From positions 1,240,001-1,304,000 of the forward strand of contig OZ253584.1 in the NCBI GenBank assembly GCA_965263165.1: 64,000 nt of DNA. The letters run 5' to 3'. Every line of letters begins with the position of its first letter. Positions within the stretch are counted from its first letter, which is position 1. The notes under the pieces are model-generated. The model made no database searches and was not told where the DNA came from. It saw only the letters and a list, made by a program, of their open reading frames with translations. Positions 45,055 to 52,735 of the stretch are shown here, one piece after another. The position numbers were made by a program, and so were the translations under genes. This DNA is from SAR202-VII-2 sp965263165 (GTDB lineage: Bacteria > Chloroflexota > Dehalococcoidia > Lucifugimonadales > SAR202-VII-2).

Positions 45055-45923
45055 CGGTCGCCTCCTGTGGGTTGCCTGGTGGCGTAGCGCCGTTCCATCT
45101 CGTCGATCTCATCCTTTCCCAGCAGCCGCGCGATCGCCGTGCGCAACTCGAACGTGTCGGGGTAGCCCGCTGTTTCCAGACAGCCCGCGTCGTGCAACTC
45201 CTGATACTGGCTGCGGTACCAGTGGTAGGCGCGAAACATGGGGCCCCGGTGAATCTGGAGCTTGAACCCCAATTCCTGCGCCTCAGCCGCTGGGAACTGG
45301 TCGCCGTTGAGCAGGCGAGGTATGCCGGCCAGTTCCGCGGCGTAGGTCTGAAGGTCGTCTTCCGTGCTGATGCCGTCCACGAAGACCATGTCGGCGCCGG
45401 CCTCGTGGAAGGCCCGGCAGCGGCGCACCGTATCCTCCCAGCCATGGACGGCAAGCGCATCCGTCCTGGCAATGATGACGAAATCCTGGTCCTGCCGGGC
45501 TTCCACCGCGGCTCTGACCTTCTGAACGGCTTCATCCTGGGAGATGACGTCCTTGCCTGCAAAGAAGCCGCACCGCTTTGGGGCAACCTGGTCTTCCACG
45601 TGAATCCCGGCCGCTCCTGCGCCCTCGAACAGACGCACGGTTCGCCAGACGTTGACGGCGTTGCCGTAGCCGGTGTCTGCGTCGCAGATGAGCGGTACGG
45701 AGATCCGCTGGGCAATTCGGCTCGCGTTGGCCACCATCTCCGTTTGGGAGAGCAGGCCCAGGTCCGGATACCCATGGGCCATGGACGTTACGAATCCGCC
45801 CATGTAGACGGCACGGAAGCCTACGTCCTCGGCGATGCGGGCCGTGAAGGCGTCGTACGCGAAGGGCGCCAGGAGCAACTGGTCCTGGGCGAGGAGCTGG
45901 CGCAATTGGGTGGTGGGTCTCAT
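45051..45923 (-). CDS. Isocitrate lyase/PEP mutase superfamily enzyme
   Basis: 290 residues. AVYMGGFVTSMAHGYPDLG, PLICDADTGYGNAVNVWRTV, GIHVEDQVAPKRCGFFAGKD and IARTDALAVHGW are the active-site stretches of this superfamily. GFFAGKD replaces the KKCGH-type catalytic loop of true (methyl)isocitrate lyases and contains no catalytic-loop Cys other than the one in KRCGFF. It may therefore be a 2,3-dimethylmalate-type or oxaloacetate-cleaving lyase. Start ATG 45923. Translationally coupled to the MmgE/PrpD gene. Confidence 0.82.
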   Translation of the reverse strand: MRPTTQLRQLLAQDQLLLAPFAYDAFTARIAEDVGFRAVYMGGFVTSMAHGYPDLGLLSQTEMVANASRIAQRISVPLICDADTGYGNAVNVWRTVRLFEGAGAAGIHVEDQVAPKRCGFFAGKDVISQDEAVQKVRAAVEARQDQDFVIIARTDALAVHGWEDTVRRCRAFHEAGADMVFVDGISTEDDLQTYAAELAGIPRLLNGDQFPAAEAQELGFKLQIHRGPMFRAYHWYRSQYQELHDAGCLETAGYPDTFELRTAIARLLGKDEIDEMERRYATRQPTGGDR

Positions 45924-46018
45924 GGGGTGCCTGGCCTATGGCGGGAAGAGCCGACGCTCCGCCAACGGGATGGAGCGATGGTTATGATAGTGCTAAACGC
46001 TGTTCATTGGCGATTCAT

Positions 46019-47083
46019 CTAGAATTGCCGGTACCGGTTCACGATGGGCAGGCGCCTGTCTCTGCCGAACGCCCTGGGCGTGATCTTGACGCCCGGCGGT
46101 GCCTGGCGGCGTTTGTACTCGTTGCGGTCCACCATGGTGATGACCCGCTTGACCGTTTCGGCGTCGTGGCCCATGTCTACGATAGCGTCGAGGCTCCAGT
46201 CCTCCTCCACGTAGGCCCGGATGATGGGGTCCAGCGCCGAGTAGGGAGGCAGGGAGTCCTCGTCCTTCTGGTTGTCGCGCAGCTCTGCGGTCGGCGCCTT
46301 GGTCATGACGTTCTCGGGGATGACGGGCCGTGGTCCTCGTTCGTTGCGGTAGGCGGCGGCCTCATACACGAGGGTCTTGGGCACGTCCTTGAGGGCTGCG
46401 AAGCCTCCGGCCATGTCGCCGTAGAGGGTGGCGTAGCCCGTGGCCATCTCGCTCTTGTTGCCTGTGGTGAGCACCATCCACCCGAACTTGTTGGAGATGC
46501 TCATAAGCAGGTTGCCGCGGATGCGTGCCTGGAGGTTCTCCTCCGCAACGCCCGGCGTAGTGCCGGCGAAAGCGCCGTCGAGCGCATCGAGCAGGGCTGT
46601 GAACGAACCTTCGATGGGGATGTTCCAGAGCTCCATGCCTAGACGCTCCGACGCGTCTGCTGCGTCCACCACGCTTTCTTCAGAGGTGAAGCGCGACGGC
46701 ATGAGGACGCCCAGGACGTTCTCTCCTCCCAGCGCGTCGACGGCGATGGCGGCGGTCAGGCTCGAGTCGATGCCGCCGGACATGCCGATGATCACCCGCT
46801 TGAACCCGGACTTTTGCACATAGTCGCGGACACCCATGACCAGGGCTTCGTAGACCTCTGCCGGACCTTCATAGCGGCGCGGCTCGGATGGCGGCAGCGG
46901 CGCTTTGGGGGCGTCCTTGGGGGCGCTGCCGGGGACGGGAACGACCTCCGGTTGGCCGATCTGGCCAGTGGCAACCGGCGCTTTGCGGACTCTGGGGTCC
47001 TTCAGCCGCTGGCGGAATACGCCTTCAACGTTGAGGTCTGCGCGACGAGGCCCTCCTCGAACTGGGCTCCCGCCGCGACGCAC
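46019..47083 (-). CDS. nadE: NAD+ synthetase, C-terminal synthetase part (frameshifted gene)
   Basis: The homologous frame begins at DLNVEGVFRQRLKDP (47038) and runs to the stop at 46019. It has the PP-loop IIGMSGGIDSSLTA, ESVVDAADASERLG, TTGNKSEMATGYATLYGDMA and KAPTAELRDNQKDEDSLPPY of NadE, which amidates deamido-NAD with ATP. The upstream glutaminase part is in another frame; see the next entry. Bases 47038-47083 are open but out of register with it. Confidence 0.88.
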   Translation of the reverse strand: MRRGGSPVRGGPRRADLNVEGVFRQRLKDPRVRKAPVATGQIGQPEVVPVPGSAPKDAPKAPLPPSEPRRYEGPAEVYEALVMGVRDYVQKSGFKRVIIGMSGGIDSSLTAAIAVDALGGENVLGVLMPSRFTSEESVVDAADASERLGMELWNIPIEGSFTALLDALDGAFAGTTPGVAEENLQARIRGNLLMSISNKFGWMVLTTGNKSEMATGYATLYGDMAGGFAALKDVPKTLVYEAAAYRNERGPRPVIPENVMTKAPTAELRDNQKDEDSLPPYSALDPIIRAYVEEDWSLDAIVDMGHDAETVKRVITMVDRNEYKRRQAPPGVKITPRAFGRDRRLPIVNRYRQF

Positions 47084-47754
47084 TCGCCGTCGGGGTCAAA
47101 GATGAGGCTGGCGCCGTCGAAGACCAGCTCGTCCTGCCCGCCCACCATGTTGACGTAGGCCAAGAAGAGCTGGTTGTCCGATGCCCTGGTTGCCAGCATG
47201 CGCTCGCGGAAGCTGCGTTTGCCCGCGTGGAAGGGGGACGAGTTGATGTTGACGATGACCTCGGCGCCCGCCCGCTGCTGCACCGCGGTTGGGCCGCTTG
47301 CATACCAAATGTCCTCGCAGACGTTGACTCCGATGCCGATGCCATTGATGACGTAGACGGGGCAGGTGGTCCCGGCCTTGAAGTAGCGTTCCTCGTCGAA
47401 GACGCCGTAGTTTGGGAGGAAGATCTTGTGGTAGACGCCAACCAGGGCGCCGTCGTGGGCCACGGCCGCTGCGTTGAAGGCCTCGCCCTCAGCGTCTACA
47501 AAGCCAACGACTACCGTCATGCCGCGCGAGGCGGCGATGACGCGGTCCAGGCAACGGCGGCCTTCGTGGATGAAGTGCGGCTTGAAGAGGAGGTCCTCGG
47601 GCGGATACCCGGTCAGGGCAAGCTCAGGGAATGCCACCAGATCGGCGTCTATCTCCCGGGCCCGGTCGATCCACTCCAGGACCTTGGCGGTGTTGCCTTC
47701 GAGGTCGCCAACGGTGGTGTTGATCTGGGCCATAGCCAGGCGAAGGGTTCGCAC
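47002..47754 (-). CDS. nadE: NAD+ synthetase, N-terminal glutaminase part (frameshifted gene)
   Basis: GTG at 47754 begins VRTLRLAMAQINTTVGDLEG. The nitrilase-like glutaminase triad is Glu in FPELALTGYPPEDLLF, Lys in YHKIFLPNYGVFDE and Cys in VNVCEDIWY. The match to NadE continues to about QFEEGLVAQ, then drifts (TSTLKAYSASG) and stops at 47002, while the true continuation DLNVEGVF is one base out of register at 47038. The gene is thus split by a single-base indel near 47040. No other nadE is visible here, so a sequencing error or a programmed event is more likely than loss. Confidence 0.85.
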   Translation of the reverse strand: MRTLRLAMAQINTTVGDLEGNTAKVLEWIDRAREIDADLVAFPELALTGYPPEDLLFKPHFIHEGRRCLDRVIAASRGMTVVVGFVDAEGEAFNAAAVAHDGALVGVYHKIFLPNYGVFDEERYFKAGTTCPVYVINGIGIGVNVCEDIWYASGPTAVQQRAGAEVIVNINSSPFHAGKRSFRERMLATRASDNQLFLAYVNMVGGQDELVFDGASLIFDPDGECVAAGAQFEEGLVAQTSTLKAYSASG

Positions 47755-47855
47755 GACGGGGAAGGGCCTCCTTGGCTGGGTCGAATCGGTGGAAGTATAG
47801 CATAGGGATGCGAGCCAGCCGGAAGATGAAGAACCGGCGCCCTTGCGGTGCCCAA

Positions 47856-47890
47856 CCCCCGCCTCCCGTACTCGGGGGCAGGTTAGGAAG
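47856..47890 (+). repeat. Hairpin repeat R2
   Basis: CCCGCCTCCCGTACTCGGGG, then GCAGGTTAGGAAG. The left arm is degraded compared with other copies. Confidence 0.6.
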
Positions 47891-47957
47891 CGCCCCGACG
47901 CGCAGGTGAGAAAACGCCGACGCCCCGTCCCCAAAGCGGGGTGCAGGGGGCTGCTCT

Positions 47958-47994
47958 GTCCCTGCCCCTGTACTCGGGGGAAGGTTAGGATGGG
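47958..47994 (+). repeat. Hairpin repeat R2
   Basis: TGTCCCTGCCCCTGTACTCG, then GGGGAAGGTTAGGATGGG. A fragment of R1 (AAAGCGGGGTGCAGGGGG) precedes it at 47932-47951. Confidence 0.65.
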
Positions 47995-48034
47995 GGTCCG
48001 GCCCGCCAAGGTGAGAAAGCGACACTCCCCTCGT

Positions 48035-48163
48035 GCCCCAAGCGGGGTGCAGGGGGCGCAGCCCTCGCCGGGGGTACAGCGAGTCCCCCTGTTTCTAAAA
48101 ACGTCGGAGGGCGGTGCGGGCGGGATAGCGGCGCAGGCCACAACACCCCCATCCGTCCAGGGA
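48035..48163 (+). repeat. GC-rich palindromic repeat R1, copy 3
   Basis: CCCCAAGCGGGGTGCAGGGG, then GCGCAGCCC ... TAAAAACGTCGGAGGG ... GCGGGCGGGATAGCGGCGC, followed by CAACACCCCCATCCGTCCAG, a 3' extension also seen near 8476-8495. The 557 bases between nadE and cobQ hold only R1/R2 repeats and possible decayed coding sequence. Confidence 0.75.
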
Positions 48164-48312
48164 CGGCCCCGTACTCGTCGGTCGCAACGAGAGACGCGAG
48201 CGACTTCGAAGGGTGCGGGATCGACGTGATCAATCCCTGGGAAGACGAACAGGCCCAATTCTGAGAGAACTGGGTCAACTTACGTAAGCGCGGCCCTCAT
48301 CCTTATGCACGC

Positions 48313-49842
48313 TCACTCCATCAGCCCCGTCAAGCGATAGACCAGATCCATGTCAAGGTGCCCGCGCACCAGTGTCGCGAGCTTGTCGTACTCGGCATTC
48401 GGATCGATATTCTCCCCGGCTGTAGGAAGGGTCGCTCCCTTTCGTTTCGCTACATACTCCAGGATCGAGCGGCGGACGGCGCGGTTGTGGAAGAGCCCGT
48501 GCAGGTATGTGCCGAGAACGAGTCCTTCGTCATCCAAGGCGCCGTCGGGCAAGTCTACGCGCTGACCTGAGCGAGACTCCACGGCGAACGGGTGGGATAC
48601 GCTCTCCCCGGACGCGACGCCCATGTGGATCTCGTAGGCGGTAACCTCTTCGCCATTGCAGCCGCTCAAGAGGCCGCGGCCTTTGACCACGCGTCCCGTA
48701 ACCTGATGGGTGGACTTGTTCCTTAGGAAAGTGGTGGACGTCTGCAGGAGTCCCAGGCCCTGGGTCTCGGCTCTGGGCGACTCCACGCCGTCCGGGTCCA
48801 GGAGCTTCACGCCCAGCATCTGATAGCCCGCGCAGATACCTATAACCGGCGTCCCCTTCCGGCGCACGGCCAGGATACGCTCGGCGAGGCCCTGCGCGCG
48901 CAGCCAGTCAAGGTCCGCCACAGTGGTCTTACTGCCGGGAATGACAACAATGTCGGGGCTGCCGAACTCTTCGGCCCGCCCCACATAGCGCACACGGACG
49001 GCAGGCTCCTGACGTAGCGGGTCGAAGTCGTCGAAGTTGGCGATATGCGGCAAGCGCATAACGGCAACGTCTACCGCTGGTTCGTCGTCGCTCCTGAGTC
49101 CGGGAGCGAGGCCCAACGAGTCCTCCTCAGGAATGTGGATGTCCGAGTAGTGCGGTATAACGCCCGCTACCCGCATACCGGTCCGCGCTTCCAAGAGATC
49201 GAGTCCCGGCGCGAGTAGGGATAAGTCCCCACGGAACTTGTTGATGACGTGAGCCTTCACCAACGCCCGCTCCTCGGGCTCGAGGAGCACCATGGTCCCG
49301 ACCAGCTGTGCGAAGACGCCGCCGCGGTCGATATCTCCCACCAGCAGGACGGGCGCATCGGCATGGAGGGCCACCCGCATGTTTACGATGTCGTGCTGCT
49401 TCAAGTTGATTTCTGCTGGGCTGCCAGCCCCCTCGATCACTATCACGTCGTAGTCTGTGCGCAAACGGCCCAGCGCTGAGGTCACCGTCTCCCAAATGGC
49501 CGGTTTCAGGCTGTGGTAATCGCGGGCCGAGGCAACGGCTTGGGGTTGGCCCATCACCACAAGCTGGGAGCGGCTTCCGCCCTCTGGCTTGAGCAGCACC
49601 GGGTTCATCTCCACCTTCGGGGCTGTCATAGCCGCCGCGGCCTGCACTGCCTGGGAACGGCCTATCTCGCCGCCATCCGGCGTTGCGTATGAGTTCAGCG
49701 ACATGTTCTGCGCCTTGAACGGGGCAACTTGGTATCCGTCTTGGGCAAAGATGCGACAGAGCGCAGTAGCCAGGACCGACTTACCCACATGAGACGAGGT
49801 TCCCTGGACCATGATGACTTTGGCGAGGCCGCGACTACTCAT
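48313..49842 (-). CDS. cobQ: Cobyric acid synthase
   Basis: 509 residues. The N-terminal dethiobiotin-synthetase-like domain has MVQGTSSHVGKSVLATALCR, FKAQNMSLNSYAT and EGAGSPAEINL. The C-terminal class I amidotransferase has GICAGYQMLG (nucleophile Cys) and GTYLHGLFHN (His). It amidates adenosylcobyrinic acid a,c-diamide at four positions in B12 synthesis. ATG 49842. No B12 riboswitch was recognised upstream; instead the end of a decayed aminotransferase-like gene lies there. Confidence 0.93.
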   Translation of the reverse strand: MSSRGLAKVIMVQGTSSHVGKSVLATALCRIFAQDGYQVAPFKAQNMSLNSYATPDGGEIGRSQAVQAAAAMTAPKVEMNPVLLKPEGGSRSQLVVMGQPQAVASARDYHSLKPAIWETVTSALGRLRTDYDVIVIEGAGSPAEINLKQHDIVNMRVALHADAPVLLVGDIDRGGVFAQLVGTMVLLEPEERALVKAHVINKFRGDLSLLAPGLDLLEARTGMRVAGVIPHYSDIHIPEEDSLGLAPGLRSDDEPAVDVAVMRLPHIANFDDFDPLRQEPAVRVRYVGRAEEFGSPDIVVIPGSKTTVADLDWLRAQGLAERILAVRRKGTPVIGICAGYQMLGVKLLDPDGVESPRAETQGLGLLQTSTTFLRNKSTHQVTGRVVKGRGLLSGCNGEEVTAYEIHMGVASGESVSHPFAVESRSGQRVDLPDGALDDEGLVLGTYLHGLFHNRAVRRSILEYVAKRKGATLPTAGENIDPNAEYDKLATLVRGHLDMDLVYRLTGLME

Positions 49843-49856
49843 ATCCCAGCACTTCC

Positions 49857-50006
49857 CTAGGTGATCCTAATAAGCCGGGCACACTCCTCGGCCCGCGGCG
49901 CCGCAATGCGAATGTACTCTGGCAGACCGAAGGAAGTACAATCCCACACAGCGATGCGCCGGCGCAGAAGGGCGCTCGGCGCCTTAGCAGTTGGTTTGGC
50001 GGTAAG
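49857..50006 (-). pseudogene. Remnant of threonine-phosphate decarboxylase-like aminotransferase (C terminus)
   Basis: Between a TGA at 50009-50007 and a TAG at 49859-49857 the minus strand reads ALLRRRIAVWDCTSFGLPEY, then IRIAAPRAEECARLIRIT. This resembles the last ~40 residues of CobD/CobC-type (histidinol-phosphate aminotransferase fold) enzymes, where a 'RDCTSFGLPEYIRI' stretch is typical. No N-terminal part is visible. It lies 15 bases before cobQ in the same direction, where an intact cobC/cobD gene would be expected. Confidence 0.5.
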
Positions 50007-50287
50007 TCACTCAATGACGGATGGTAGTTGCCCGTTCGGCCTCTCGGTATGGCCGATTGCACACACGGTTACAAGACTAGCCTAAACCTCAATACGAGGT
50101 TCTTGATCTTGCGTAGCTTGGTGGGCCGGGGGACTGTACACGGCGCCACGTTTGAGTCGGTGGCGAAGTTGTAGCCGTCTACGGACTCGAGAGCAAAGCT
50201 AGTCCGGGAGGCAATTTGCCGCAATACTAGTTTAGCACTGGCCTTGTGTCTATTGACAGGTGACAGGCGACACCCCAAACTACTTAT

Positions 50288-50566
50288 GTGATTCTATCCT
50301 TCAAGCACCGCGGCCTCAGGTCGCTTTACATGGGCCGAGGGTCGCGGCGGGTGGCCCCAGAGCACACCCAGAAGTTGAGGCGCATCCTTGCCGTGCTTGA
50401 TCGAAGCCGGACGCCCCAGGACATGGACATACCGGGATTCCGGCTGCATCCGCTTTCAGGTGAACTGAGGGGGCACTTTGCCGTTTCAGTGTCAGGGAAT
50501 TGGCGGGTGACCTTCAGGTTCGAGGATGGGCATGCCATCGATGTCGATTACACAGACTACCACTGA
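50288..50566 (+). CDS. higB: HigB/RelE-family toxin
   Basis: 92 residues from GTG 50288, the expected size. HTQKLRRILAVLDRSRTPQDM, FRLHPLSGELRGHFAVSV and GNWRVTFRFEDGHAIDVDYTDYH match HigB-type ribosome-dependent mRNA interferases. The antitoxin gene follows after 12 bases, the toxin-first order of higBA. TTGACA at 50253-50258 is followed by three TGACAGG-like 7-bp units but no good -10. Confidence 0.88.
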   Translation: MILSFKHRGLRSLYMGRGSRRVAPEHTQKLRRILAVLDRSRTPQDMDIPGFRLHPLSGELRGHFAVSVSGNWRVTFRFEDGHAIDVDYTDYH

Positions 50567-50578
50567 GGAGGCGCCATA

Positions 50579-50875
50579 ATGCCCATGCGGAACCCTCCCC
50601 ATCCGGGCGAGATCGTGAGGTGGGAATGTCTTGAGCCGCTAGGCTTGACGGTGACGAGGGCGGCGGAAGGTTTGGGTGTAACCCGACAGGCGCTGTCGGA
50701 CCTGGTGAACAAGAAAGCCGGCGTATCGGTCGGGATGTCCCTGCGCCTGTCCCAAGCCTTCGGCTCTACCCCAGAGACCTGGCTCGGCCTGCAGGCGGCC
50801 TACGACCTCTGGCAGGAGCGGGACAAAGCCAAGCAGATCAAGGTCGAGAGGTTCGCGGCGCCTAGTCCATCGTAG
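50579..50875 (+). CDS. higA: HigA-family antitoxin
   Basis: 98 residues. HPGEIVRWECLEPLGLTVTR, then RAAEGLGVTRQALSDLVNKK and TPETWLGLQAAYDLW are the XRE-type helix-turn-helix and dimerisation segment of HigA. It neutralises HigB and represses the operon. The ATG at 50579 has GGAGG just upstream (AGGAGGCGCCATA). Confidence 0.9.
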   Translation: MPMRNPPHPGEIVRWECLEPLGLTVTRAAEGLGVTRQALSDLVNKKAGVSVGMSLRLSQAFGSTPETWLGLQAAYDLWQERDKAKQIKVERFAAPSPS

Positions 50876-51070
50876 CTGCAGGCTATGGTGGAGTTGCATA
50901 GCGCGGCGTTGCCTCCACCCCAATGGCGTCCCTCGCGCTACGCTCTACGGCTGCGCCCGGACTGGACCCCGGAGTCAACGGGGTTCAACAGCTAGCCCAA
51001 GAACTGCCGGCGGCGGGCGGCCCACGCCACAACGTCACCTGTGGCTCATCGCAACTGGCCCGAATCACGA

Positions 51071-51862
51071 TCAGCGCTTTTTCCTCCGGGGGAAGCTGTC
51101 CTGTTGACTGGTTACCTTCGGCACCCAGGCGAACGGCTGGGTGGGAACGACGAACAGATTGTATTCGCCATCAAGTTCTTCGTCGTCGGCGAGTCTGCCG
51201 TCCGGCATCAAAGGACGGGGAACTACATGCATCTCTGTATCGCGAATGCTGAGCGTGATCTCGTCCTGATTTTCGGTGTAGGTACGAACCCACCTCGTTG
51301 TCGCGCACCAATTGTCATCCGCGTCTCGCCATGACCGTGCGGCCATCAGTTCCCCGGCTGGGTCGAACCGCAGCAGTATCAGTGACGCTCCAGGATGCAA
51401 TTGACCGTACTCTTGGGATCGCTGCAGCCGCCTGACGTCCGACACCAAGCCAAAGGAGAACGGCGAGTCTGTCACCGACACGCTCGTGACCGACGACAGG
51501 AGGTCAACCACGTCGGTAAGCGCTAGCTTGTTGGTCACGCGGTCGAACAGATCACTCGGAGTCACCGAGGGAAAGTCGTGAGCGAGGACGTTGCGGTAAT
51601 TCTGAAGACCGCTCCATCCCATCCACTTTCCATGAGGCACTTCGAAGAGGGCCGGGACGATGTACGGATTGATCTGTTCCAGTTTGCGAACCGACTCACC
51701 TACTTCCTCTACCTCCTTCGCAAGAGCCTTGAAGTCATCGTCTGACATTCGTTCGGGGCGTTCAATACGCGCCGCGCGGTTTGCAGCATCTCGCCCGTTC
51801 GTGCAGATGTACTCCATGATGCCCACGATGTCATTTACGGTCTCGGAGCTGATGTCAGCCAT
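51071..51862 (-). CDS. HEPN-like domain protein, function unknown
   Basis: 263 residues. I chose ATG 51862, preceded by GAGGAG; the frame is open 99 bases further. The N-terminal ~130 residues are helical with GLQNYRNVLAHDFPSV, an R-x4-H motif (Arg90, His95) as in HEPN/HepT-type RNases. The C-terminal ~130 residues are beta-rich (SLILLRFDPAGELMAARSW, IDTEMHVVPRPL-like strands) and unrecognised. No MntA-like nucleotidyltransferase partner is adjacent. higBA lies 200 bases downstream, suggesting a small defence or stress locus. Confidence 0.6.
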   Translation of the reverse strand: MADISSETVNDIVGIMEYICTNGRDAANRAARIERPERMSDDDFKALAKEVEEVGESVRKLEQINPYIVPALFEVPHGKWMGWSGLQNYRNVLAHDFPSVTPSDLFDRVTNKLALTDVVDLLSSVTSVSVTDSPFSFGLVSDVRRLQRSQEYGQLHPGASLILLRFDPAGELMAARSWRDADDNWCATTRWVRTYTENQDEITLSIRDTEMHVVPRPLMPDGRLADDEELDGEYNLFVVPTQPFAWVPKVTSQQDSFPRRKKR

Positions 51863-52099
51863 AGTCGACTCCTCGTCATCGCTGGCCGCAGCCCCTCGAA
51901 TATCGCGGAACCTATGTCTCGGTGTTCCCCGGTTGAGGCGCTGCTTGGCCGCGCCGCTCACGCAACCATCTCAGCTTATCACGCCATCGGAGGCCGCCCA
52001 CTCGACCACGTCCCTTGCGCGGGACAGGTCGAAGCTTTCCTCCACCCACTTGAAAATCAAGTCCGTGAATCCGCGGTGCTCTCGGTCGTCCCTATCCCT

Positions 52100-52206
52100 C
52101 CCCCCAGCGGGGTGCAGGGGGCGCAGCCCCCGCCGGGGGTACAGGGGGACTCCCCCTGTACCTAAAAACGTCGGAGGGAGGAGCGGGCGGGATAGCGGCG
52201 CCCGCC
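52100..52206 (+). repeat. GC-rich palindromic repeat R1, copy 4
   Basis: The cleanest copy: GGTACAGGGGG-act-CCCCCTGTACC is a perfect 11-bp stem with a 3-base loop. Then AAAAACGTCGGAGGG and GCGGGCGGGATAGCGGCG. It opens the second composite element. Confidence 0.8.
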
Positions 52207-52271
52207 AAGCCAAACCCGCCCCTGAAGGAGGGCGTCCGCCACCATAAGCTCCCCTCTCTCCGTTCCCCTCA

Positions 52272-52306
52272 GTCCCTGCCCTCGTACTCGAGGGCAGGTT
52301 GGGAAG
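52272..52306 (+). repeat. Hairpin repeat R2
   Basis: GTCCCTGCCCTCGTACTCGA, then GGGCAGGTTGGGAAG. The arms CCTGCCCTCG and CGAGGGCAGG can pair almost perfectly. Lies between R1 and the promoter. Confidence 0.7.
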
Positions 52307-52322
52307 CCTCGCCAAACCCCCC

Positions 52323-52351
52323 TTGCAAAAACAGAACAAATGTGCTATCAT
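52323..52351 (+). promoter_or_regulatory. Promoter of composite element, copy B
   Basis: TTGCAA at 52323-52328, 17 bases, TATCAT at 52346-52351. GAACAAATGTGC (52334-52345) fills the spacer up to the -10, as in copy A at 8529-8540. GAAC-N4-GTGC is one base from the GAAC-N4-GTTC operators of LexA in Gram-positive bacteria. Confidence 0.6.
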
Positions 52352-52352
52352 A

Positions 52353-52520
52353 CCCCCAGGAAGTGGGCAGCCGGCCCGCTTCTCTTCCTTAGAAGCCTGC
52401 CGCATAACGTAGGCGCCGGGCGCTAACCACAGAGCATCCCTCTGTGGCGACGCATCCGGGGAAACGTCCCCCAGGCCCACGACCGTCCGAGGAAAGGTGA
52501 GACCAGTGCCAATCCCGTTT
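52353..52520 (+). other. Conserved leader of composite element, copy B
   Basis: Matches copy A in CCTGCCGCATA near the start and in the final hairpin (CCGGGG..CCCC) plus CCGAGGAAAGGTGAGACC. It is followed by the iterons and the zinc-finger gene, so the mRNA would have a leader of nearly 380 bases. Confidence 0.35.
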
Positions 52521-52605
52521 CCAGACAAGCCCCTTCCAACCGCGCGGCTCCGCCGCGGTTCGCTGCGCTTCAGCTACAACTGCACGACGGTCCATCACAG
52601 CTCGC

Positions 52606-52647
52606 TGACGGCTCCTGACGCCTTGGTGACGCCTTGGTGACGCCTCC
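52606..52647 (+). repeat. Iteron array, four TGACGGCT-type units
   Basis: TGACGGCTCC, TGACGCCTTGG, TGACGCCTTGG and TGACGCCTCCG start at 52606, 52616, 52627 and 52638 (10-11 base spacing). Same phase and core as the array at 8714-8823. Confidence 0.7.
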
Positions 52648-52735
52648 GTGCCTGGAAACCCCCGAAATCCGGCTGTTACGCGTCACAATTCCTTCCAACC
52701 AGCGTAGATCCTGATAGTGTTCACATTGAGGTGCT

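Noticed and set aside
48172..48264. Coding-like plus-strand frame ending DFEGCGIDVINPWEDEQ, then a stop
   Set aside because: The stretch reads like the end of a protein but starts inside the R1 repeat with no ribosome binding site or family match. Could be a remnant; not supported enough to annotate.
50069..50278. Small minus-strand ORF of 69 codons upstream of higB
   Set aside because: No ribosome binding site, no recognisable motif, and it would run over the likely higBA promoter region.
49843..50287. B12 riboswitch upstream of cobQ
   Set aside because: A GGCAGACC-like stretch at about 49940 looked promising, but no B12 box or paired structure is present, and the same bases encode the aminotransferase remnant.
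52353..52520. RNase P RNA-like motif (GAGGAAAGG) in the copy B leader
   Set aside because: Only a short resemblance to the P4 region; other conserved RNase P segments are missing.
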